A DNA stretch of 12,381 nt from CAMBDR01 sp046597185 (GTDB lineage: Bacteria; Pseudomonadota; Gammaproteobacteria; Burkholderiales; Burkholderiaceae_D): assembly GCA_046597185.1 (NCBI GenBank), contig JBKJLF010000469.1:1-12381 (forward strand), given 5' to 3'. Position numbers and translations under genes: made by a program. Positions 6,237 to 12,381 of this stretch are shown piece after piece (position 1 is the stretch's first letter; each line of letters begins with the position of its first letter). The notes beneath the pieces were generated by a model. That model was not told the DNA's origin. It worked only from the letters and a program-made list of their open reading frames with translations, and searched no databases.

Positions 6237-6308
6237 GTACAATTGACTGTAATATCGAACATGTCGTATTTGGTCATCCATTCTCCAGCATGAAGGCAGG
6301 TCGCGCCC

Positions 6309-9185
6309 ATGGACTTTTTTGTACTCAATGAGACCGTAGCACAATTGGAAGCCCAATTGCGCAGCGCAAGCGCCGGACAACGTCTGCCCTTGCTGCTACA
6401 ACTGAGCTGGCACCTGCGCCAACGCAATACAGGGCGCGCCTTACAACTGGCCGAACAGGCACTGCAGTTGCTGGTTCACAGCCAATTAGCCCAGCCAGCA
6501 AAGCAAAGGATTGAACACCGCCTGGAATTGGTGCAGGGTGAAGTGGCGTGGCTGGCGGGGAATTTGGCGCGCGCCAAATCGCTTGGCGAACGCGCATTAC
6601 GGGGCTTTATGGCGTTGGGCGACAAGGTTGGCCAGGCCGATGCGTATTTTTTGGCCGCCATGCGCGCCATGGATCAGGCCGATGGCACCCGCATCCGGCT
6701 TGCCTTACAACAATTTTCCCGGCTCCCGCCAGAATCGGACAGCGTCCGGCACCAGGTCGGGCACAGCGCACTGGCCCATTTTGCGCTGGAACGTGGCGCA
6801 TTGAGTGCCGAGCAGCGCTCGCGCCAACAAGCCCTGGCGCAAACCCACGACCTCGACCCGGCGCTTCAAGCCTGGGTGCAGGCTTTTATGGCCGCCGATG
6901 CGCTGCTACTCAATGACTTTGCGCTGGCCTCACAATGCCATATGAAAGCGTATGAGTTGGCGCTTGCGAGTGGTCAACTACGGCGCGCAATGGATGCCTG
7001 CATTTCGGTTGGCGCGGCCTTGAGCCGTATCAACGAACATCATGTCGCACTGGAATGGATGCAGCGCGCCTTAATGCTGGCACGCCAGGCAAACTGGCCC
7101 ATTTGCATTGGCAGTGCCTTGACCCAAACGGCTGAAATCATGCACCACTTGCAGCAGCAAGACGCTACATGGGATTTGTTGCAGGAAGCCTTGAGCGCTT
7201 TGACGCCGGTGGCCGGCTCCAGCCATTATGCGCTGGCGATGCGCTTGCGGGGCGAAATCGAACTGGAACGACACGAGTATCAAAACGCGCTGAACACCTT
7301 TCAACTGGTGGAACAACGCGCCAATGAGTTACACCACAGCGATTTGCATTGCCTGGCTCAACGCGGCCAAGCCCGTGCCTTGTCTCACCTTGGGCAAGGT
7401 TTGCTGGCGCAAAAAGCGGCCGAGGCGGCGCTTTCCAATGCGCGTCAACAACCATATTTGCAAATTCAGGCGCTGCAAGTGCTGGCCTGGCTACATAACC
7501 AACATCGCTTGCCTGCACCGTCCAGATTGGACATCAAGGCTGGCGCATCCTTGTATTACCTGCATCAGGCGCTGGCACTGGCTGAGAAAATCGAGAGTTA
7601 CACAGCACCTGCTCAATTATTGGATGAGCTGGCGCAAGAATATGCCAAACAGGGCGACTTTGCCAAAGCCTGGCATTATGGCCAGCAAGCCAATGCCGCG
7701 CGGGAAAAAAATCTGACTCAGGAGGCCAACCGCCGCGCCCGTGCAGTACAAGTGAACCAACAAACCGAACGGGCGCGGCTTGAAACCGAACATCATCGCG
7801 CATTAGCCGAATCAGAGCGCCAGCGCGCAACGGTGTTACAAAAAACCACCGAAACGCTGGAGCGCCTGGGTGTGATCGGCCAGGAAATTACCGCCCAGCT
7901 CAATACCGACCGGGTGTTTCAGGTGTTAAACCGGCATATCCATCATTTACTCAATGTGGATGTGCTGGCGCTGTACCAACTGGATGAAAGCGGCACCACC
8001 TTGCACCCCACGTTTGGTCTGGTTGAGGGCCAATCACCACCGAGTGGCCGCATTCATTTATCGCACCCGGTGGCGCAGGCGGCTCTGTGCGCGCGCGAAC
8101 GACATGAAATTTTAATCAATCATGATCCGGACGAAAGCGTCGCGCCAGTCAAGGGCCGCAATCAGGCGCACAGCGCATTATTTACCCCATTGTGTGTGGG
8201 CGAGCAATTGCTGGGGGTGATGATGATCCAGTCATTTCAGCGCTATGCGTATGGCGATCACGAGCAGCACGTATTTCGCACCCTGTGCTCGTATGGAGCG
8301 ATTGCGCTGGCCAATGCCGACGCGCATCAGCAACTGGCCAGCACGCACGAACGCTTGCAGCAAACCCAACGCAAATTACTGTTGCAAGAAAAAATGGCCG
8401 GACTGGGCACGCTGACGGCGGGGGTGGCGCACGAAATCAATAATCCCACCAATTTTGTGCATGTGGCGGCGCAAAACCAGCAGGTAGATTTGAACCAGTT
8501 TGAAGCGTTTATGGGCAGTGTGATTGAAGCCGATGATGCGCCCGAGATTGTGCAAACCATACGCCAGTATTTTGCGCGTTTGCGCGACAATGTGGCCACC
8601 ATGCAAAACGGCACCAATCGGATCAAGGGCATCGTCCAGGATTTGCGTGCTTTTACTCGTCTGGATCAAGCCGAAAAGCGCACTGTCCACATTTCGGAAT
8701 GCCTGAGTTCGACCCTGAATCTGGTTCGCACCAGTTGGCTCGATCAAGTAGAATTTGTGACTGAATTCATCGACGACCCCGAGATTGAATGCTGGCCCGC
8801 CTTGCTCAACCAGGTTTTCATGAATTTACTGGTCAACGCCTGCCAGGCCATTGCCAGCGCGCGCCAGGCCGGGCAGTATGCCGACCCCGGGCACAAAGGC
8901 CGAATCACGATGCGCACTTATTACGACGCCAATCAATTAAGAATTGAGATTGCCGACAACGGTTGCGGTATGAGCATGGCATTACAAACCCGGATTCTGG
9001 AGCCGTTTTTTACCACCAAAACCGTGGGTGAAGGCACGGGTTTGGGCTTATCCATCACCTATGGCATTGTGACCCGGCATGCGGGCCATTTAAGCATTAG
9101 CTCCAGCCCTGGGGTGGGCAGTTGTTTTACCCTGAGTCTGCCGCTCAGTTTTGCCAACCCCGGCCCAACCAGCCCAGCCAATTGA
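6309..9185 (+). CDS. Soluble TPR-GAF sensor histidine kinase
   Basis: A 958-residue cytoplasmic kinase with no membrane segment. Residues 1 to about 455 are helical TPR/MalT-like repeats (for example the unit near 330-380), likely a protein or ligand sensor. A coiled coil rich in Arg, Glu and Gln (about 455-515) leads into a GAF domain (about 517-675). The transmitter follows: EKMAGLGTLTAGVAHEINNP with phospho-accepting His708, then an HATPase domain with N box LVNACQAI (Asn843), G1 box IADNGCGM (Asp883), F box FFTTK and G2 box GEGTGLGLSI (about 907-916). All catalytic motifs are intact. There is no receiver or HPt domain and no response regulator gene next to it, so it is an orphan kinase here. 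The nearest regulator trace is the LuxR remnant at 4257-4382. The start has AAGGCAGG about 8 bases upstream. Confidence 0.93.
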   Translation: MDFFVLNETVAQLEAQLRSASAGQRLPLLLQLSWHLRQRNTGRALQLAEQALQLLVHSQLAQPAKQRIEHRLELVQGEVAWLAGNLARAKSLGERALRGFMALGDKVGQADAYFLAAMRAMDQADGTRIRLALQQFSRLPPESDSVRHQVGHSALAHFALERGALSAEQRSRQQALAQTHDLDPALQAWVQAFMAADALLLNDFALASQCHMKAYELALASGQLRRAMDACISVGAALSRINEHHVALEWMQRALMLARQANWPICIGSALTQTAEIMHHLQQQDATWDLLQEALSALTPVAGSSHYALAMRLRGEIELERHEYQNALNTFQLVEQRANELHHSDLHCLAQRGQARALSHLGQGLLAQKAAEAALSNARQQPYLQIQALQVLAWLHNQHRLPAPSRLDIKAGASLYYLHQALALAEKIESYTAPAQLLDELAQEYAKQGDFAKAWHYGQQANAAREKNLTQEANRRARAVQVNQQTERARLETEHHRALAESERQRATVLQKTTETLERLGVIGQEITAQLNTDRVFQVLNRHIHHLLNVDVLALYQLDESGTTLHPTFGLVEGQSPPSGRIHLSHPVAQAALCARERHEILINHDPDESVAPVKGRNQAHSALFTPLCVGEQLLGVMMIQSFQRYAYGDHEQHVFRTLCSYGAIALANADAHQQLASTHERLQQTQRKLLLQEKMAGLGTLTAGVAHEINNPTNFVHVAAQNQQVDLNQFEAFMGSVIEADDAPEIVQTIRQYFARLRDNVATMQNGTNRIKGIVQDLRAFTRLDQAEKRTVHISECLSSTLNLVRTSWLDQVEFVTEFIDDPEIECWPALLNQVFMNLLVNACQAIASARQAGQYADPGHKGRITMRTYYDANQLRIEIADNGCGMSMALQTRILEPFFTTKTVGEGTGLGLSITYGIVTRHAGHLSISSSPGVGSCFTLSLPLSFANPGPTSPAN

Positions 9186-9228
9186 TCAGCCCGGCGCGCC
9201 GTAAGGATGGCATCAATCGGGCTGATTA
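9183..9228 (+). terminator. Hairpin at the end of the kinase gene, possible terminator
   Basis: ATCAGCCCG (9185-9193) pairs perfectly with CGGGCTGAT (9218-9226), extendable by a G-T and a T-A pair; the left arm starts at the kinase stop codon. The loop is long (24 bases) and is followed by TATTCATT rather than a clean T-run. It lies between convergent kinase and maeB genes, where a terminator is expected. Confidence 0.5.
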
Positions 9229-9254
9229 TTCATTCGGCATGGCATCCGGTATAG

Positions 9255-11567
9255 TTACCGCTCCGCCACCGCATCCACCACACACAGCGCTGTCATATTC
9301 ACAATCCGCCGCACGGTCGCCGAAGGGGTGACGATATGCACTGGCTTGGCGCAGCCGAGCAAGATATTGCCAATCGCAATGCCGTTGCCGCTGGTGGTTT
9401 TCAACAGGTTGTAGGCGATATTGGCCGATTCAATATTGGGCATCACCAATAAATTGGCATCGCCCTTCAAGGTCGAATGCGGCATAATGGCGTGACGAAG
9501 CGACGAATCCAGCGCCGTATCGGCATGCATTTCTCCATCCACTTCCAAATGCGGCGCACGCGCCTGGATCAAGCCCAGCGCTTCGCGCATCTTTAATGCC
9601 GATTCGGTATTGCTGGAACCAAAATTCGAATGCGATAGCAAGGCCGCCCGTGGCATCAAACCAAAGCGCTGCATTTCTTCCGCCGCCATCAGGGTAATCT
9701 CGGCCACTTGCTCGGCAGTTGGATTGGTATTGATATGGGTGTCGGTCAGTGCGATTTGGCGCTCTGGCAGCAGTAACACATTCAATGCCGCATACACTTG
9801 CGCACCGGCCCGTTTGCCAATGACTTGATCGATATAATGCAAATGCAAATTGGGCGTGCCAAAGGTGCCGCAAATCATGCCGTCGGCATCGCCTTTATGG
9901 ATCGCCATGGCACCAATCAGGGTGGTGCGCCGACGCATTTCGATTTTGGCGTATTGCTGGGTCACGCCTTTGCGCTCGGTCATTTGATGGTAAGTCTGCC
10001 AATAATCGCGGAAGCGTTCATCAAACTCGGGGTTGATGACATCAAAATCGACACCCAACTTTAAGCGCAAACCAAATTTGGTAATGCGCTGCTCCAGCAC
10101 CTTGGGGCGGCCTATCAGGGTCGGCTTGGCAAGGCGCTCATCCACCACCACTTGCACCGCCCGCAATACGCGCTCTTCTTCGCCTTCGCAGAAGATGATG
10201 CGCTTGCGCTCAGGCGGTGCGGTTTTGGCGATTTCAAACAGCGGCTTCATGAAGGTGCCACTGCGGTAGACAAACTGTTGCAAACGATCCGCATAGGCGG
10301 CCAAATCGGCAATCGGACGCGATGCCACCCCCGATTCTTGCGCCGCCAAGGCCACGGCAGGCGCAATTTTAATCAACAGGCGCGGATCGAAGGGCATCGG
10401 AATCAAATATTCCGGCCCAAATGACAGATTATGAATGCCATAGGTGGTCGCCACGATATCCGATTGCTCGGCCCGCGCCAAATCGGCAATGGCACGCACC
10501 ACCGCAATTTCCATCTCACGGGTAATGGTGGTGGCCCCGCAATCGAGCGCACCGCGGAAAATATAGGGAAAACACAGCACATTATTGACTTGATTCGGAT
10601 AATCCGAACGCCCGGTCGCCACCACCGCATCGGGCCGCACCGCTTTCACTTCTTCCGGCAAAATTTCAGGTGTGGGGTTGGCCAGCGCCAGCACCAGGGG
10701 CCGCTCCGCCATTTTTTGCACCATCTCCGGCTTTAACACGCCACCCGCCGACAGGCCCAGGAAAATATCCGCATCAGGAATAATATCAGCCAGGCAGCGC
10801 GCGTCGGTTTCTTGCGCAAAGCGTTCTTTGTCGGGGTCCATCAATTCCACCCGGCCTTTATACACCATACCCGCTAAATCGGTCACAAAGATGTTTTCCA
10901 GCGGGAACCCTAAATCGACCAATAAATCCAGGCAAGCCAAGGCCGCCGCCCCGGCCCCGGAGACCACCATTTTGCATTGTTTGATGTCTTTACCCACCAC
11001 CTGAATGCCGTTCAGGATGGCAGCCCCGACGATGATTGCGGTGCCATGTTGATCATCATGAAACACCGGGATTTTCATTTTGCCGCGCAATTTGCGCTCA
11101 ATGTAAAAACATTCGGGGGCTTTGATGTCTTCCAGATTGATGCCGCCAAAAGTGGGTTCGAGCGCGGCGATGATGTCGATTAATTTATCCGGGTCTTGTT
11201 CGTTGATTTCAATATCAAACACATCAATACCGGCAAACTTTTTAAATAACACGCCCTTGCCTTCCATTACCGGTTTGGATGCCAGCGGACCAATATTTCC
11301 CAAACCCAATACCGCCGTGCCATTGGTAATCACCGCGACCAGGTTACCGCGCGCAGTGTAACGATAGACACTGCCCGGATCTTTCACAATTTCTTCACAC
11401 GGTGCAGCGACCCCTGGCGAATAAGCCAGGGCCAAATCGCGTTGATTAGTGAGTTGCTTGGTGGGTGCAATACTAACTTTACCTGGCGTAGGAAATTCGT
11501 GATACTCCAAGGCTGCTTGCCGCAACTGTTGACGCAATTCCTTTTTTTGATCCAATGGCGAATTCAT
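9255..11567 (-). CDS. maeB: NADP-dependent malic enzyme with phosphotransacetylase-like domain
   Basis: A 770-residue MaeB-type enzyme: oxidative decarboxylation of malate to pyruvate with NADP+, linking the TCA cycle to gluconeogenesis and NADPH supply. The malic domain (1 to about 430) shows the catalytic Tyr49 in LALAYSPGVAAPCEEI, metal-binding Glu-Asp in GGINLEDIKAPECF (141-154), HDDQHGTAI (170-178), the dinucleotide loop VVSGAGAAAL (201-210) and ANPTPEI/NNVLCFPYIFRGALD further on. From about 440 a phosphotransacetylase-like domain begins (RIIFCEGEEERVLRA; later LLVMPNIESANIAYNLLK and GCAKPVHIVTPSATVRRIV), which in this family is regulatory, binding acetyl-CoA, rather than catalytic. Length fits (E. 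coli MaeB is about 759). The ATG has AGGAAGG 8 bases upstream; a promoter candidate lies at 11640-11668. Confidence 0.97.
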   Translation of the reverse strand: MNSPLDQKKELRQQLRQAALEYHEFPTPGKVSIAPTKQLTNQRDLALAYSPGVAAPCEEIVKDPGSVYRYTARGNLVAVITNGTAVLGLGNIGPLASKPVMEGKGVLFKKFAGIDVFDIEINEQDPDKLIDIIAALEPTFGGINLEDIKAPECFYIERKLRGKMKIPVFHDDQHGTAIIVGAAILNGIQVVGKDIKQCKMVVSGAGAAALACLDLLVDLGFPLENIFVTDLAGMVYKGRVELMDPDKERFAQETDARCLADIIPDADIFLGLSAGGVLKPEMVQKMAERPLVLALANPTPEILPEEVKAVRPDAVVATGRSDYPNQVNNVLCFPYIFRGALDCGATTITREMEIAVVRAIADLARAEQSDIVATTYGIHNLSFGPEYLIPMPFDPRLLIKIAPAVALAAQESGVASRPIADLAAYADRLQQFVYRSGTFMKPLFEIAKTAPPERKRIIFCEGEEERVLRAVQVVVDERLAKPTLIGRPKVLEQRITKFGLRLKLGVDFDVINPEFDERFRDYWQTYHQMTERKGVTQQYAKIEMRRRTTLIGAMAIHKGDADGMICGTFGTPNLHLHYIDQVIGKRAGAQVYAALNVLLLPERQIALTDTHINTNPTAEQVAEITLMAAEEMQRFGLMPRAALLSHSNFGSSNTESALKMREALGLIQARAPHLEVDGEMHADTALDSSLRHAIMPHSTLKGDANLLVMPNIESANIAYNLLKTTSGNGIAIGNILLGCAKPVHIVTPSATVRRIVNMTALCVVDAVAER

Positions 11568-11639
11568 ACCGAAAACCTTCCTGTGTAAGCCAATAAAAAA
11601 TCTATATTTTTTAATTAAAACAAGTACTATTCAAGCGAT

Positions 11640-11668
11640 ATCGTAAGTAACGAATTTCCGTGACGCAA
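11640..11668 (-). promoter_or_regulatory. Possible maeB promoter
   Basis: On the - strand: TTGCGT (11668-11663), 17-base spacer, TACGAT (11645-11640); 3/6 and 4/6 matches. It would give a leader of about 65 AT-rich bases before the maeB ATG. Confidence 0.4.
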
Positions 11669-11670
11669 TA

Positions 11671-11689
11671 ATTTCTATTGAGAAATAGA
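11671..11689. repeat. Overlapping inverted repeats between divergent maeB and rubrerythrin promoters
   Basis: ATTTCT/AGAAAT (11671-11676, 11681-11686) and TCTATT/AATAGA (11674-11679, 11684-11689), each with a 4-base centre, overlap each other. They sit just behind both -35 candidates, a fitting place for a shared regulator. Confidence 0.4.
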
Positions 11690-11700
11690 TTAAAATAAAT

Positions 11701-11729
11701 TTTACAAATGACTATTTTTTAGGTATCAT
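11701..11729 (+). promoter_or_regulatory. Sigma70-like promoter for the rubrerythrin-like gene
   Basis: TTTACA (11701-11706), 17-base spacer, TATCAT (11724-11729): 5/6 and 5/6 consensus matches with ideal spacing, the best promoter in the window. Transcription would start near 11736, about 30 bases before the ribosome binding site. Confidence 0.7.
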
Positions 11730-11765
11730 AACGGGTCTTGCAAGCCATTTTAACCAAATTACCCT

Positions 11766-11771
11766 GGGGAG
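11766..11771 (+). promoter_or_regulatory. Strong ribosome binding site without a standard start behind it
   Basis: GGGGAG is the only good Shine-Dalgarno before the rubrerythrin-like gene. Six bases later, in frame, stands ATC (11778), not ATG, GTG or TTG. The first accepted start codon, TTG at 11802, is 30 bases away. See the rubrerythrin entry. Confidence 0.5.
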
Positions 11772-11801
11772 TTTATCATCGTACCACCCAAGTTAGATCA
11801 A

Positions 11802-12257
11802 TTGAGCAATACCCACGACAATCTCGAATGGGCGTTTGCCGGCGAATCCATGGCGCACATCAAATATTTATACTTTGCCAAACGCGCGCGTGAAGCGGGT
11901 GCCGTCGATATCGCTGAGGTTTTCGAAAAAATCGCTGCCAATGAAGTGCAGCGCGCGTTTGCTCATTTGGATTTACTGTATCCTCGGGCGCAAACGCCCC
12001 CTACCCGTTCACTCGAAATCGCGCTGGCCAAAGAAACCGAGGAGTATGCAGAAATTTATCCACAATTTCGCACCTTGGCCTCACAAGAAGGCAATTTGGC
12101 CGCCATGGCCGATTTTGACGAACAAATCGAAGAATCACGCCAGCACGCCAGCGATTTCCGCGAGCTACTGGAAGCACACGCTCGGCGCTATGCTGCTTTA
12201 CTTAAACGACAACCCAAATCCACCATTCAGTCGCCCGACGACTTGCTGGAGGCCTGA
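11802..12257 (+). CDS. Rubrerythrin-like (ferritin-fold) protein with altered iron-ligand positions
   Basis: A four-helix ferritin-like protein, 151 residues from TTG at 11802 and lacking the C-terminal rubredoxin domain. The family pattern is clear: NLEWAFAGESMAHIKYLYFA (7-26), then AKETEEYAEIYPQFRTLASQ (76-95) and the C-terminal helix QIEESRQHASDF (108-119). Rubrerythrins use a non-haem diiron site to reduce hydrogen peroxide. Expected ligands present: Glu15, Glu48, Glu78, Glu81, His115. Changed: the first ExxH motif reads EVQR (Arg51 for His), and the Glu three residues before His115 is Ser112, with Glu110/Glu111 shifted by one or two. Iron binding may thus be weakened or rearranged. The open frame extends upstream and the good ribosome binding site (11766-11771) points to a start near 11778, giving IVPPKLDQ-LSNTHDNL, although the codon there is ATC. 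TTG at 11802 has no good site. Confidence 0.82.
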   Translation: MSNTHDNLEWAFAGESMAHIKYLYFAKRAREAGAVDIAEVFEKIAANEVQRAFAHLDLLYPRAQTPPTRSLEIALAKETEEYAEIYPQFRTLASQEGNLAAMADFDEQIEESRQHASDFRELLEAHARRYAALLKRQPKSTIQSPDDLLEA

Positions 12258-12282
12258 GGTTTGGCGTTCAAGGTCGCCTGCA

Positions 12283-12381
12283 TCATGCCAAATACTGAAA
12301 AGCTTGTTCAATGTCATCCATCAAATCCTGCACATCTTCAAGGCCAATATTAAAGCGTAGCAATTGGCCTTGATGATGCCA
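12283..12381 (-). CDS. C-terminal end of a Cys/Met-metabolism PLP enzyme (cystathionine beta-lyase-like)
   Basis: The last 32 residues of a - strand gene running off the right edge: WHHQGQLLRFNIGLEDVQDL (20 residues) then MDDIEQAFQYLA and a TGA stop (12285-12283). The pattern L-(I/L)-R-x-x-I-G-L-E-D-V-x-D-L-x-x-D-(I/L)-x-x-x-F is the C-terminal signature of the gamma-family of PLP-dependent enzymes (cystathionine gamma-synthase, cystathionine beta-lyase, O-acetylhomoserine sulfhydrylase). The wording is closest to MetC-type beta-lyase, which cleaves cystathionine to homocysteine in methionine synthesis, but the active-site Lys is outside the window, so the exact reaction cannot be settled. 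It converges on the rubrerythrin-like gene with a 25-base gap lacking a clear terminator. Confidence 0.8.
   Translation of the reverse strand, partial: WHHQGQLLRFNIGLEDVQDLMDDIEQAFQYLA

Larger units (their letters stand above)
5995..6308. other. Divergent regulatory region between TPR protein and histidine kinase
   Basis: These 314 bases hold no convincing gene. They contain a - strand promoter (6074-6102), a possible + strand promoter (6159-6187), an AT-rich perfect inverted repeat (6171-6190) and overlapping GC-richer inverted repeats (6216-6236). A second + strand -35-like TTGACT (6243-6248) has only a poor -10 (TATTTG, 18 bases on). The kinase ribosome binding site is AAGGCAGG (6293-6300). 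Confidence 0.6.

Noticed and set aside
5826..6293. Long + strand open frame across the start of the membrane TPR gene and the intergenic region
   Set aside because: It is antisense to the signal-peptide region, has no family-like sequence and crosses both promoter candidates.
11675..11717. OxyR-like CTAT/ATAG elements upstream of the rubrerythrin-like gene
   Set aside because: CTAT and ATAG are spaced 6 rather than 7 bases, and the further half-sites of the four-part OxyR pattern are missing.

Overview
The window reads as chromosomal DNA of a Gram-negative proteobacterium, most likely a betaproteobacterium. This is inferred from the maeB-type malic enzyme, the style of the NarL-family response regulator remnant, Shine-Dalgarno/sigma70-like signals and moderate GC content; no rRNA or other taxonomic marker is present. 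No tRNA, rRNA, CRISPR array, insertion sequence or phage gene was seen.

Left part (1-4400) is accessory. A tight + strand run starts with the 3' part of an AAA/ABC-type ATPase gene (2-808) that overlaps by 4 bases a small gene of unrecognised family (805-1290); 7 bases later follows a GNAT acetyltransferase (1298-1867). After a 220-base gap comes a 709-residue protein (2088-4217) with an N-terminal SIR2-like NAD-binding domain and a C-terminal TPR-like array of 47-residue units, one of which carries a 18-base block repeated exactly every 141 bases. SIR2-like and AAA-ATPase/partner genes are typical of antiphage defence, so this looks like a small defence-type island. Directly behind the SIR2 gene, at 4257-4382, lies an unexpected remnant: the C-terminal half of a LuxR/NarL helix-turn-helix with its own stop, missing everything upstream. 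The base skew of the + strand changes from G/T-rich (1-1867) to C/A-rich (2088 onward), a possible junction.

Middle part (4405-9185): a - strand gene for a secreted/membrane-anchored TPR protein and, divergent from it across a 314-base regulatory region with promoter-like sites and inverted repeats, a 958-residue soluble TPR-GAF histidine kinase with no response regulator beside it.

Right part (9255-12381) is housekeeping-like: - strand maeB (malic enzyme fused to a phosphotransacetylase-like domain), a divergent AT-rich promoter region, a + strand rubrerythrin-like gene with altered iron-ligand positions and an unclear start codon, and the 3' end of a - strand gene for a Cys/Met-metabolism PLP enzyme resembling cystathionine beta-lyase.

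The best candidates for something undescribed are the ATPase + small-partner pair (its 5' end lies outside the window) and the SIR2-TPR protein, in which the usual catalytic-loop His appears to be Asn.
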